A stretch of 53,624 nucleotides of DNA, taken from positions 1-53,624 of the forward strand of contig CAIMEY010000109.1 of NCBI GenBank assembly GCA_903840165.1, given 5' to 3'. Positions 45,698 through 53,624 of the stretch are shown here, one piece after another. Made by a program: the position numbers and the translations under genes. How positions within the stretch are numbered: position 1 is the first letter of the stretch; each line of letters opens with the position of its first letter. The notes below the pieces were generated by a model, which saw only the letters and a list, made by a program, of their open reading frames with translations, was not told the origin of the DNA and searched no databases. This DNA is from an uncultured Myxococcales bacterium (GTDB lineage: Bacteria; Myxococcota_A; UBA9042).

Positions 45698-46046
45698 CGG
45701 CGGGCTCCTGCGGGCGCTGGGGGCGGGAAGGGCAGCGGAAGCTTTGGGCCGAACTGCTGGCGTGAACGTAGGCCAATGCGGAGATTTGCGCAAGGGCGGC
45801 GGGTAGTTGCAGGGCGTTGGCGGCGCTCGTACCCACGCGGCGGGTCGGTTGGTGAAATACTTTTGATTCCAAAATGTTGAAGGGTTGCTGCTGGCCTTGG
45901 CGCCGCGGGGCGTATACGCTAGCGGTGGATACACGCCGCGTAGAGGGGCGGGCGTCTAGGAGATTGAAAGGAAAGGTAAAGCGGTGCGGGTTTGTGCCGC
46001 TATGTAGTACACAGTGATAACCGCATGGAATGCAAGGAGTTCTTTA

Positions 46047-46490
46047 ATGGCCATCAGCGCAATTACGCCGTTTCTTTGGTATGACCATCAGGCCGAGCAG
46101 GCCGCGGAAATGTACGTAAGTCTCTTTGAAAATTCGCGCATTACGCATGTGTCGCGCCAAGGGCCAGGCGGCGCGGCGTTGGTCGTCGGCGTCGAGCTCC
46201 AAGGGCAGCGGCTGACCCTGCTCAACGGCGGGCCGCACTACAGCTTGACGCCAGCCTTTTCGCTGCTCGTGGAATGCAGTGAACAGGCTGAAATCGATAG
46301 GCTTTGGCAGGAGTTGGGGCAGGGAGGCAGTTATCAGGCGTGCGGCTGGCTGACCGACCGATTTGGCCTGAGCTGGCAGGTCAACTACAGCGGTTTGTCC
46401 GGGCTGATGACCGGCGGGCGGGCGCCGCGGGTGATGGCGGCGATGATGGGCATGACGCGCATCGACATTGCGGGGCTGGAGGGGGCTTGA
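46047..46490 (+). CDS. VOC family protein, PhnB-like (3-dmu-9_3-mt fold)
   Basis: A 147-aa protein. ISAITPFLWYDHQAEQAAEM, then YVSLFENSRITHVSR, is the typical N-terminal betaalpha unit. GQRLTLLNGGPHYSLTPAFS and CGWLTDRFGLSWQVN are the other family hallmarks. The fold is the glyoxalase/bleomycin-resistance vicinal-oxygen-chelate type, with unknown substrate in this subgroup. AGGAG seven bases before the ATG decides the start. Monocistronic in appearance. Confidence 0.9.
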   Translation: MAISAITPFLWYDHQAEQAAEMYVSLFENSRITHVSRQGPGGAALVVGVELQGQRLTLLNGGPHYSLTPAFSLLVECSEQAEIDRLWQELGQGGSYQACGWLTDRFGLSWQVNYSGLSGLMTGGRAPRVMAAMMGMTRIDIAGLEGA

Positions 46491-46639
46491 CGCAAGCTGC
46501 CGGCAGCGACCGCGAGCTGGCGTTGGCGCATGACCTTGCCGCGGCCGCCTCTTGGGCAGGAGGGACCTGTGCGGTGACAAGCGCTGAGCGGTTAGAGTGG
46601 TCGAAAACTGTCCGAAATTACTCGAGTATCGGCTATTGC

Positions 46640-47200
46640 TTAGATGTCGACGGGAGGTAGCTCTTGCATCCATGCGTCACACGGACCACGCACGTGAACG
46701 CGGTCGGCGTCGATCAAGGTGGCGCGGAGCAGTCGCGTTGTCGCCATGCCAATTGCGATGGCAGCCACCAGGAGCGCACCTGAAAGAATTGGAATGATCC
46801 CGATGGTTTTGGCATTGACCCCGTTGGCTACAATAGGCACGACGATGCTTGCAGCCCCGCAGGCCCAGGCGGCAATCAGGCCACGGGTACGGCGCTTAGC
46901 GTGGTGCGCACACAAGGGCACGCGCACCCGTGCCCGGCGCCTGGTCACGACGGCGACCACAAAGTAGAGCACAAGGCCGATACAAAGCAGGAGATACAAG
47001 GCATTACGATGCCAGACCAGCCTCTGATCCAGCCACGTCTGGGCGGCTTGGTTGCAGTGGATGCAGCGCGGCGGCAGGGCGGCACCGTGGACGAAGACGA
47101 CGTCGCGGCCCGAACGCCACACCTGCTGTCCGGTCGCGGTCGACGGTGGCTCAAGGCGGTTGGGTGCCTTGGGCGGCGCATACGTGTTGTCAATCTCCAT
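46640..47200 (-). CDS. Two-helix membrane protein with Cys/His motifs, function unknown
   Basis: A 186-aa protein. RDVVFVHGAALPPRCIHCNQ carries a CxxC pair and RVPLCAHHAKRR a Cys/His pair, which together could bind zinc. Hydrophobic helices are ALYLLLCIGLVLYFVVAVV, ACGAASIVVPIVANGV and IIPILSGALLVAAIAIGMAT. GAGG lies eight bases before the ATG at 47200; the much longer open frame upstream is Pro/Arg-rich and looks non-coding. Cytoplasmic location of the zinc site is a guess. Confidence 0.65.
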   Translation of the reverse strand: MEIDNTYAPPKAPNRLEPPSTATGQQVWRSGRDVVFVHGAALPPRCIHCNQAAQTWLDQRLVWHRNALYLLLCIGLVLYFVVAVVTRRRARVRVPLCAHHAKRRTRGLIAAWACGAASIVVPIVANGVNAKTIGIIPILSGALLVAAIAIGMATTRLLRATLIDADRVHVRGPCDAWMQELPPVDI

Positions 47201-47911
47201 CCTGGGCCTCTGCATCTGCGCTCTGGTGTAGCGCGTGTCGTGTGCCAGGGCTCGATTGCGTAACGAAAGCCTTGGATTTTTGAGGTTTCTAACGCTGTTG
47301 GGGCTCCATGTCGGTGTAGCCGGGCGCGGGACCTGGAAGGCCTCGACCTGGGGCGGAACCGGGGGGTACCAAGCAACGGCGGCGATTCTGCCGCAAGCGG
47401 GGGCAGCAGGCAAGGGGGCGCGGCGGTCGGGTCTATGCCAATGACCTGGCGGGCTGTCCTGGCACCGGCTGCCTTGGCGGACGGCAGGGCGTGGTATTGC
47501 CGGGCTTTGGTTCGGAATCGGGTCTTCCACGACCATGGCGGAATAGGCCAATAAATACAGTATATTGTGTGGGAATGCGCGAGGGATGTGGACTGCGGAG
47601 CAGCGGCGTCCGACGCCGTTTTCCGCCGCCTAGGCGGAAAATCCCAGCCCGGTCGCCGCTTCGGCGACGCGCCCTAAAGTGTCTGATTTTGCGAAGTAAC
47701 TGTCGGCGTCAGGGGATCCCAAGCCTAGGAGAGCCAGCCGCCGCGAATTGCCAACCCTTGCCTATTTTACAAATGTCTACTCGACAAATGTCTATCCTTA
47801 CGCCGCGCCGAGGGCAGCCAAAGCCCGCAATCAGTCGTCCTTGGGTCACAGGAGAAAAAGCTTTTCTTTTCAAAATGTTAGGTGCGGTCGATCAGGCCCA
47901 CGTCTGACACG
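47201..47911. other. Gene-free region with inverted-repeat cluster and paired direct repeats
   Basis: About 710 bases with no convincing gene. Three inverted repeats lie in 65 bases: CGGCGTC/GACGCCG (47604-47618), TTTTCCGCC/GGCGGAAAA (47619-47641, perfect 9-bp arms, 5-base loop) and GTCGCCG/CGGCGAC (47652-47668). About 100 bases further, ACAAATGTCTA occurs twice (47769-47779 and 47784-47794), a 15-base period. The flanking 47.6-47.9 kb part has more A+T than its surroundings. This could be a remnant of a small mobile element, a REP-like element or a control region. Confidence 0.5.
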
Positions 47912-48910
47912 CTACTTGCCGCGCGCGCGGTCATTTTGCTGTGTCCGTCCAACCGGTTGCAGCACCGAGGCTGCCTGTTCGGCGGGCACAAGGCCGATGG
48001 CCATCGCGTCGGGCACTCGGCTGGACAGTCGGCTCAGGGGCGCCGGTAACACGTCAAAAAGACTGAAGTTCTTTGGCGTCGGCACCAGGACGTTGACCCA
48101 AGTGGACCAGCTGTAGCTGCCCCAGATGCCGTCGCTGCAGGCGTAGCAGGCTTCGGTCGTCAGCAGCCAGCTAGGCGTCAAATGTCCGCCACGCCAAGCG
48201 ATTCGCAGGGCACTGAGCCGGAACTTTGCGCCTTTGAGTTCCGACAATTCTTTAGCATTTTTCAGTTTTTGTGCCTTAATCAGATTGGCGATAGCGGCAG
48301 AACGACCGGCTGCAGATGCCTGCCCCGCTTCTGCCGCAGTCCAAGGTTGCGCAGGCTTGCCGGTGTGCAAATCCGTGACGGCTATCGTCGACGCCAAGCC
48401 GCCATGGGCCGCGCCGCAGGTCATCTGGTACGCGTGGGTCGCGACAACCACTTGGGAACCAACGACGCCTAACACCTGGTAATTCGGGTCGGATTCGCCA
48501 TCTTCGCCCGTCACATCTTGGGGAGGCGCAGTCAGGCGAATGCGGCGTTTGCCACCGAGCTGCTGGGCCACGGGGATGTTGATCTTGGCGATATGACGAC
48601 AGTTCTTCGGCACCGGCGAGTCCCAGTCCGGCATACCGCCATGGGCCGCGTAGGCCGCCACCACGCACGAACAGTTTGTGTACGGGATGTTGACCGAGTC
48701 CGAGCTCAGCTGCCACACCGTGCCATCGGCGACAAAGTGCGGTGAATTCAAGGTGGAAGCCAGGCGCCAATCGCCGTCGTCCCGGGTCCAGGCCTGGGTC
48801 TTGGTCTGGCCCTTGTCGCCGGGCTGCCAGGTCAGTGCCACGTCGCGCGCCAGGGCCACTTGGGGCAACAAAGTGAGGGTAAAAAGTAGGAAAGTCAGGG
48901 GCTTGAACAT
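47912..48910 (-). CDS. Secreted hypothetical protein
   Basis: A 332-aa protein with a signal peptide (LTFLLFTLTLLPQVALARD, cleaved about residue 21). The mature part has Cys-containing loops (YTNCSCVVAAYAAHGG, ACYACSDGIWGSYS) and beta strands such as VVGSQVVVATHAY. No catalytic motif or domain is recognised. The C-terminus is hydrophilic. GAGG five bases before the ATG at 48910 sets the start over an open frame reaching 49120. It is 179 bases downstream of the P-type ATPase on the same strand. Confidence 0.7.
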   Translation of the reverse strand: MFKPLTFLLFTLTLLPQVALARDVALTWQPGDKGQTKTQAWTRDDGDWRLASTLNSPHFVADGTVWQLSSDSVNIPYTNCSCVVAAYAAHGGMPDWDSPVPKNCRHIAKINIPVAQQLGGKRRIRLTAPPQDVTGEDGESDPNYQVLGVVGSQVVVATHAYQMTCGAAHGGLASTIAVTDLHTGKPAQPWTAAEAGQASAAGRSAAIANLIKAQKLKNAKELSELKGAKFRLSALRIAWRGGHLTPSWLLTTEACYACSDGIWGSYSWSTWVNVLVPTPKNFSLFDVLPAPLSRLSSRVPDAMAIGLVPAEQAASVLQPVGRTQQNDRARGK

Positions 48911-49089
48911 CGCATCCTCGGGGCGCGGACACGGCAATCGCACCCGCAGCGGCCACAGCGTGCCGCAAAACGAGCAAAATGGACAATGCCGGCCGGCTGT
49001 GCGGGTCGACTGGGCGGCGGGCTCGGGGCCTATGCCTTTTGGGGCCACGTCCGGTGAGGTGCGCGATTTTACATGTAATTGCAGAGACT

Positions 49090-51654
49090 TTAGGTAAGCT
49101 TGCGCCGCCTTCGCCGCCATTTCACGGCTTCGTACCAGAGCCCCGGACTCAGCGCGGCTCCGAGGCTCAGCAGCAGATCGTCGAGGTGTAATGACTTAAA
49201 ATGAAAGAGGTTTTGCGCCAGGGGTACCGTGACGGCCACGCCCAGGAACACGGGCACGGCCAGCAGCACCCAGCGGACGGCGGCGTTGGGCGCTCGCAGC
49301 ATGGCAAAGGCCGATTGGACCCGAGAACGATTGATCAAAATGACCAGCACAAAGCTCACAACCAGGGTCACAAAGGTCAGCGCCCGCGCCGCGTCGATGG
49401 GATGGTGGCGACGCGCCAACAGCAGGACGGCGACGCAAACGGCCAGGATGCCCAGGCCCTGCAGCAGCGCTAAGCGCATGGTTGGCCAAGAGAAAAGCGT
49501 GGCGTCGTGGCGTCTTGGTGGCCGATGCATGACGCCCGACTCGGCCGGCTCGGCTTCAAAGATCAGGGTGCAGGATGGATCGATGATCAGCTGCATAAAC
49601 GCAATATGTACGGGCAGTAGCAGCAGGGGCCAATCGGCAAAGAACACGGGCAGCATGGAAAGGCCAGCGATAGGCACGTGAACAGCGGTAATAAATACAA
49701 CGGCTTTGCTGATGTTGTCGTAGATCCGCCGGCCAAGCTTGACGGCCTGGACGATGGACGAAAAATCGTCGTCCAGCAGCACCAGCGACGCCGCCTCGCG
49801 CGCCACGTCCGTCCCGCGCCCGCCCATGGCAATGCCGATGTGCGCGGCCTTGAGCGCCGGGGCATCGTTGACGCCATCGCCAGTCATAGCCACAATTTCA
49901 TTGCGTGATTTGAGTGCATTGACGATGCGCAACTTCTGCTGGGGCAGCACCCGCGCAAAGACGTCGATGGTGCAAACGCGCGCGGCTAGTTCGGCGTCGG
50001 ACAGCGCATCGAGCTCAGTGCCCGTGAGGACCGTGCCGATATCGCCAATAATACCAGCCTGCTCTGCGATGCGCCGCGCCGTTGCCGGGTAATCGCCTGT
50101 GATCATGACCACGCGCACGCCGGCCGTGTGACATTCTGCCACGGCGCTGGCCACGGTCGGTCGCAGCGGGTCTTCAAATCCCAGCAGGCCGATCCAGCTC
50201 AGTTGAAGATCGTGGTGTTGTTCCGCCAACTTAGCCGCATCCGTCCGGCCCCGCGCCACACCGAGCACGCGTAGGCCCCGGCCAGCCAACGCCTCGACAT
50301 CCTTAGCAATTGCCGCCAGTGGATCGGCCGGCAGGTGACAAAGGTCAGCCACCGCCTCCGGTGCCCCTTTGGCGGACAGAGAAATCTCTTGCTCGACGCC
50401 CGTTTGCCAGGCCTGGCTGACCGCAAGTAGGCCCTGGGACAGGGGATATTCGCGCACCAACGCCCAGCCTGGGTGCAGATGCTCGGAGTTCGGCAGCAGT
50501 TGGCCCCCTGCGGCGTGCAGGGCCCGCTCCATGGGGTCGAAAGGGTCCGGTTTACTTGCAAGAATCGCATGTTCAAGCAGTTCGTGAAACGGCTCGGCAC
50601 CTTGGGGCGGCGTTTCGCAGAGGTCCAGGCTGCTGCCGGTAATGGCCAACGTCCGCAAAGTCATGGTGTTTTGCGTCAGCGTGCCGGTCTTGTCGACACA
50701 CAGCACCGTCGCGGCCCCCAGCATCTCCACTGCCGGCATGCGCCGCGTTAGCACCCGGATGCGGGCAAGTCGCCAAGCGCCTAGGGCCAGGAAGATCGTT
50801 AGAACAACGGGGAATTCCTCCGGCAAAATCGCCATCGCCATCGCCACGCCGGCCAGAAAACCATGCTTCCACGCGTCCAGACTGCCGCCGCGGGTCCAGG
50901 CAAAAATCAGCACAGCGACAAGACATGTCGCAACACTGGCGATGGCGAGCCGGCGAACCGTGCGCTTGGTCTCGGTCTGGAGCAGGGTTGGCTCGGGCTG
51001 CGTCTGGGCGAGGACGTGGCCAATCTGGCCCAGCTCGGTGCGGGGACCTGTGGCCAAAACTTCAATAATTCCCTGGCCTGATGTGACCAGGGTGCCTGAA
51101 AACACGGAAGGCAGGTCGTCGCCCCCCGGCCGATCCAGCGCGATCGCCTGCGGATTTGGCACCTTGCGCACCGCCCCGGACTCGCCGGTCAGCAGCGATT
51201 CATCGATAGTCAGGTGCGAGGTCTGTCGCAGCAAGCCGTCGGCCGGGATGCGGTCGCCTTCCGCCACGACGATGAGGTCGCCCGCCACCACGTCGCGGCC
51301 GGCAATTCGCCGCCGTTTCCCGTTGCGAATCACCAGGGCCCGCGGGCTCGACAGGTCGCGCAGGGCGTCCAGCGCCGAAGCCGTTCGCCGCGCCTGCACG
51401 ATCGTGATGCCCATGACTACAAAGACGAATCCGAGCAGCATCGCCGCGTCCGTCGCCTCGCCCAGCAGCAGGTACATCGCCCCCGCCGCGCCAAGCATCA
51501 GCAGCATCGGTTCGCGAATCACTTCAACGACAATGGCCAGCAGCCCGTGGCTTTGGCGCGATGGCAGCTCGTTGGCACCGTCCCGCTGCAGGCGCTGGCC
51601 AGCCTCCGCTTCGTCCAGGCCGTCAAGTTCCTTTGGTTTCAGGTCACTAACCAT
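49090..51654 (-). CDS. P-type cation-transporting ATPase, P2-like (Ca2+-type)
   Basis: An 854-aa membrane pump. The N-terminal cation ATPase domain has EAEAGQRLQRDGANELP. TGESGAVRKVP holds the actuator loop TGES (about 163). AILPEEFPVV is the ion-site helix M4 (PEEFP, as in P2 pumps). DKTGTLTQNTMT (about 318) has the phosphorylated Asp. MTGDGVNDAPALKAAHIGIA is the hinge. The C-terminal helices include HVPIAGLSMLPVFFADWPLL. No N-terminal heavy-metal CxxC domain, so Ca2+ or another hard cation is more likely than Cu/Zn. At 854 aa it is somewhat shorter than SERCA. No partner gene adjacent. Confidence 0.93.
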   Translation of the reverse strand: MVSDLKPKELDGLDEAEAGQRLQRDGANELPSRQSHGLLAIVVEVIREPMLLMLGAAGAMYLLLGEATDAAMLLGFVFVVMGITIVQARRTASALDALRDLSSPRALVIRNGKRRRIAGRDVVAGDLIVVAEGDRIPADGLLRQTSHLTIDESLLTGESGAVRKVPNPQAIALDRPGGDDLPSVFSGTLVTSGQGIIEVLATGPRTELGQIGHVLAQTQPEPTLLQTETKRTVRRLAIASVATCLVAVLIFAWTRGGSLDAWKHGFLAGVAMAMAILPEEFPVVLTIFLALGAWRLARIRVLTRRMPAVEMLGAATVLCVDKTGTLTQNTMTLRTLAITGSSLDLCETPPQGAEPFHELLEHAILASKPDPFDPMERALHAAGGQLLPNSEHLHPGWALVREYPLSQGLLAVSQAWQTGVEQEISLSAKGAPEAVADLCHLPADPLAAIAKDVEALAGRGLRVLGVARGRTDAAKLAEQHHDLQLSWIGLLGFEDPLRPTVASAVAECHTAGVRVVMITGDYPATARRIAEQAGIIGDIGTVLTGTELDALSDAELAARVCTIDVFARVLPQQKLRIVNALKSRNEIVAMTGDGVNDAPALKAAHIGIAMGGRGTDVAREAASLVLLDDDFSSIVQAVKLGRRIYDNISKAVVFITAVHVPIAGLSMLPVFFADWPLLLLPVHIAFMQLIIDPSCTLIFEAEPAESGVMHRPPRRHDATLFSWPTMRLALLQGLGILAVCVAVLLLARRHHPIDAARALTFVTLVVSFVLVILINRSRVQSAFAMLRAPNAAVRWVLLAVPVFLGVAVTVPLAQNLFHFKSLHLDDLLLSLGAALSPGLWYEAVKWRRRRRKLT

Positions 51655-51824
51655 GTGTTGCGGGGTCCGCCATCGCAGCTGCGCTGCTTTTGGCTGCGTC
51701 CGATGGTGAACCGCTTGCAGCGATTTGGGAAGCGTTTTGGGGGGCGTAGGAGGCGAAACGCTAGCCCGTGACGAAGGAGTGCCCGCCCGTTTCCCGACGG
51801 GCCTTTGAAATCTGAGGACTTACC

Positions 51825-51878
51825 TGGCTCTGGTGGCGTGACTCGAACACGCGACCCGGTGATTCACAGTTGCCGCCA
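51825..51878 (-). other. tRNA-like 3' half (anticodon loop to CCA), probably a remnant
   Basis: Read on the minus strand there is a perfect T-arm (GCGTG-TTCGAGT-CACGC, 51836-51852), a 7-base acceptor strand CACCAGA, discriminator G and encoded CCA (51825-51827). Upstream, a five-base variable loop and a 7-base loop CTGTGAA would put GTG at anticodon positions, but the stem (GGCAA/TCACC) has two mismatches. No D-arm fits; TCTGGCG, matching 6 of 7 acceptor positions, lies at 51872-51878, too close for a normal tRNA. It may be a degenerate or truncated tRNA or an integration scar. The rest of 51655-52211 holds no supported gene. Confidence 0.35.
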
Positions 51879-52211
51879 GACCCTTTGCAGTACAGCGGGT
51901 TACGCTCAGTTGCGACGGTCCCCGCCGATGGCAATTCCGCTCCAGTCTGCCATTGGGGGGCTTTTGCCCCCGCCACTGGTGGCGCCGGCATTGCTTTGAT
52001 CAAGCGGCTCACTCGCCCCCAAGACTTGCCTGCAGCGTCCTGCGCAGACTGCGCGGCGGCATCATGGGTGCGCAGCGTTAGGGGCGCGAGTTCAGCCTGG
52101 CCCGCCCAATCGGCAAGTGCGCGTCCAGCTAGGCCGTGAACCGCCGTCATGCGTCCGTTGCGGCCACTCGGCGCTCAATGCACGCAGGCGGCGTCCTGAC
52201 TAGAACTAGGC

Positions 52212-52760
52212 GTGTCACAGCGGCCTTCAATGCTCCGCAGTGTGACCTTTAGCGCCCCGTTTGGCCCGCTGGGGGCCGTCAAATCCGTGCTTGTGTCACC
52301 GCGGGATTTGGTGATTCGCGCCCTGGCGAAGGTTCCGCTGCCGCGGCATCCAAGCATTCGCTATCATGGCTGTTTTGCTCCGAACTCGCACCCGCGCGAG
52401 CTGGTGGTTCCGCCGGGCGCCATGGCCAAGGCTCGGCGCAAGAAGTCGTGCGTGGAAAAGGATGAAACAACAATGATTACATGGAGTTTAGTGCTTCGCC
52501 GGGCATTCGGCCGGGATCTGCTGAAATGTCCCGGCGGTTGCACGCGCGCTGGTGTTGCCGCAGTGCAGGATGCCAATGAGATCAAGCGGTTTCTGACGCA
52601 TCTGCACCTGCATCAGGACGCATCTGCACCTGTATCGGGACGCGGCGAAGTCGGGAGTATGACAGGGCAGCCTGAAATGATGGAGTTTATCGACGTCGAG
52701 CCGGAGCCGGAGCCGGACTGGGACGACAGCGGTTTGGCCGAAGCCAACGTGGACGATTAG
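52212..52760 (+). pseudogene. IS91-family transposase C-terminal remnant
   Basis: A 182-aa frame. RDLVIRALAKVPLPRHPSI, then RYHGCFAPNSHPRELVVPP, closely matches the R..YHG.LAP...R..VVP stretch of IS91/IS801-type Y2 transposases (PF04986). TWSLVLRRAFGRDLLKCPGG, then NEIKRFLTHLHLHQD, matches their end, where a CxxC..C pair normally occurs; here it is CPGGC. The catalytic domain with the Tyr pair and HUH motif (some 250 residues) is missing. The first ~25 residues are not recognisable, so truncation lies near 52285. The acidic end EPEPEPDWDD is unusual. It is a mobile-element remnant, inactive. Confidence 0.75.
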
Positions 52761-52968
52761 CGATAGGTTGGCGGTGTCTGGCGGGCTCGGAGGGTGGCGA
52801 ATTCTCCTTGCGGGGTAGGGGTTTATCTTGCGCAGGCTGTTTGGGCCAGATTTCGCTTGACGCCTGCTTGAGCCCGGCGCAGGATTGGCTTGCCGTCCAA
52901 GGTCGGCAGCGGCTGTGGACGAAAAAAGGCACGGGCTGGCGGGGCGGATGGTGGCGGATGGCGTTTGC

Positions 52969-53485
52969 ATGTCCTACGCGCTGATGGGCTGGAAAGTAAA
53001 GATCGTTTGGCTCAAGGTGCTGCTCCTGGCGGCGCTGACTGCCTTGGCTAGTCCAGCATGGGCTGCCGGTGCTACGCCTGGTGCGGCTCTGGCCGAGGAA
53101 ACGACGACCACGACTGGCGATGTGGCCTCTGCCAGCACAGCAGGCTTGGATTTGGCGGCGGAATTGACCCAAGCAGACGCAGCGTTTGCCCGCTATGATC
53201 TGGTCCATGCGCGTGCGCTGTACCAGCAAGCCTGTGACGGGAAGTTGCCTCGCGCTTGCCTGGAGCTGGCTTTTCTATGGCATTACGGCGCAGGCAGCTC
53301 CAAGTCGACGGCCACGGTCAAGCGCTTGGTGACGGACAACCTCGATGCGGTCAAGCAGGCCTGCGCCAATGGTGATCGCCTTAGCTGCACGGCGGCGGGC
53401 TTGGTCCAGCTCAATAGCATTGGTCTCGATGTGCACCCCAGCTGGGGCCAGTCGTTGCTGCAGCAGGCCTGTGACCTGGGAGAGC
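52969..53485 (+). pseudogene. Sel1-repeat-like exported protein, interrupted by an insertion sequence
   Basis: From the ATG at 52969 a signal peptide (VWLKVLLLAALTALASPAWA) leads into a Thr/Ala linker and Cys-containing helical repeats: ARALYQQACDGKLPRACLEL, then VKQACANGDRLSCTAAGLVQ and QSLLQQACDLGEL. This is the Sel1/Hcp beta-lactamase-repeat pattern of [A]..ACxxG. The third repeat is cut at 53485, where the IS left end begins; beyond that the frame reads IS sequence. The product would be truncated after three repeats. A second ATG at 52984 is possible. Such periplasmic repeat proteins usually mediate protein contacts. Confidence 0.75.
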
Positions 53486-53624
53486 TGTCCCGCCCCAGCC
53501 GAAACGTGACAGACCCAGCGGCTGTGCTATTCACACGGCCAGGAGGTTTCCATGTCCCGTCGTCCCCGTCGCCAGTTTACCGCCGAGCAGAAGACCGCGC
53601 TGGTCAAAAAGCACCTGATGGACA
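53486..53624 (+). mobile_element. Left end of an insertion sequence (IS3-like), partial
   Basis: The TG at 53486 begins a stretch, TGTCCCGCCCCAGCCGAAAC, that breaks the Sel1-like gene and resembles IS3-type termini that start with TG. A transposase with its own AGGAGGT ribosome site begins 66 bases in. The right end and target duplication lie beyond the window. Confidence 0.7.
53552..53624 (+). CDS. Transposase N-terminus (HTH_Tnp_1 type), partial
   Basis: The start ATG at 53552 has AGGAGGT five bases upstream. The 24 visible codons include the stretch RRPRRQFTAEQKTALVKKHL, a basic lead and first helix of the helix-turn-helix found in IS3/IS911-type OrfA proteins (PF01527). The remainder is cut by the window end. 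Family-level assignment rests on this short stretch and the IS terminus. Confidence 0.75.
   Translation, partial: MSRRPRRQFTAEQKTALVKKHLMD

Noticed and set aside
47491..47907. Plus-strand 138-codon frame in the inverted-repeat region
   Set aside because: Arg/Pro-rich without ribosome site or domain, and it reads straight through all three inverted repeats.
51785..51802. GCCCGT/ACGGGC hairpin as a terminator
   Set aside because: Six base pairs only, no T-run on either strand and no gene ending beside it.
51761..52150. Minus-strand frame of 129 codons spanning the tRNA-like element
   Set aside because: No ribosome site or recognisable domain, and it reads through the T-arm and CCA; such frames across tRNA sequences are typically spurious.

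Overview
The window is high-GC (roughly 60-65%, judged by eye) bacterial chromosome. Several features point to a Myxococcota / former Deltaproteobacteria lineage, probably an uncultured one: long lipoproteins made of CDDGN..CT..CD cysteine repeats, a myxo-type disulfide repeat, a Ser/Thr kinase next to a TPR protein, a CxxxxCH/CXXCH multiheme lipoprotein, and a eukaryotic-type (GSII) glutamine synthetase. There is no rRNA, complete tRNA or CRISPR array. No taxon can be fixed without a search.

Layout. 1-3 kb (minus): the C-terminally cut end of a multiheme cytochrome lipoprotein, then an AidB-like acyl-CoA dehydrogenase. 3.3-9.5 kb: a DUF4139 protein with an embedded OmpA-like segment, a truncated dienelactone hydrolase fragment running into a 3 x 20 bp repeat, a TIGR01777 epimerase, a small lipoprotein and a molybdopterin oxidoreductase. 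9.7-16.9 kb: a surface-protein block. It holds a 1301-aa lipoprotein (cysteine repeats, five calcium-binding EGF repeats, an ALK/LTK-like glycine-rich domain), a secreted tail-fibre-like protein, a gene-poor stretch with paired 45-bp repeats, a DUF2239 gene and a frameshifted orphan. 16.9-24.2 kb: GT4 glycosyltransferase and glnII on minus, then ddl, small hypotheticals and membrane proteins.

24.4-28.6 kb: groES-groEL with a clear intrinsic terminator, a hypothetical gene, RidA and a serine carboxylesterase. 28.9-34.0 kb: a Cys-rich lipoprotein converging on a minus-strand run of Ser/Thr kinase, TPR protein and heme A synthase (ctaA). 34.4-37.1 kb: phosphate uptake (DUF47/PhoU-like regulator plus PiT permease), a DUF5522 protein and a secreted protein behind a Fur-box-like sequence. 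37.2-40.0 kb: a second modular Cys-repeat lipoprotein, related to the first at its N-terminus but ending in a lamin-tail domain. 40.1-46.5 kb: LD-carboxypeptidase and a divergent ApbE-like protein, a MoxR-CoxE (AAA/VWA) pair, a poly-Asp acidic protein, a hemolysin III family protein and a VOC protein. 46.6-51.7 kb: a membrane protein, a gene-free stretch with clustered inverted repeats, a secreted protein and a P-type cation ATPase.

The last 2 kb is a mobile-DNA zone. It has a tRNA-like 3' half, a truncated IS91-type transposase, and a Sel1-like secreted protein interrupted by the left end of an insertion sequence whose transposase runs off the window.

The most distinctive content is the pair of modular Cys-rich lipoproteins (9700-13605 and 37243-40047). 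They share an N-terminal module and repeat type but carry different eukaryote-like C-terminal domains. A tail-fibre-like protein gene follows the first. I infer a family of cell-surface proteins with exchangeable terminal domains. No defence system or biosynthetic cluster was recognised.
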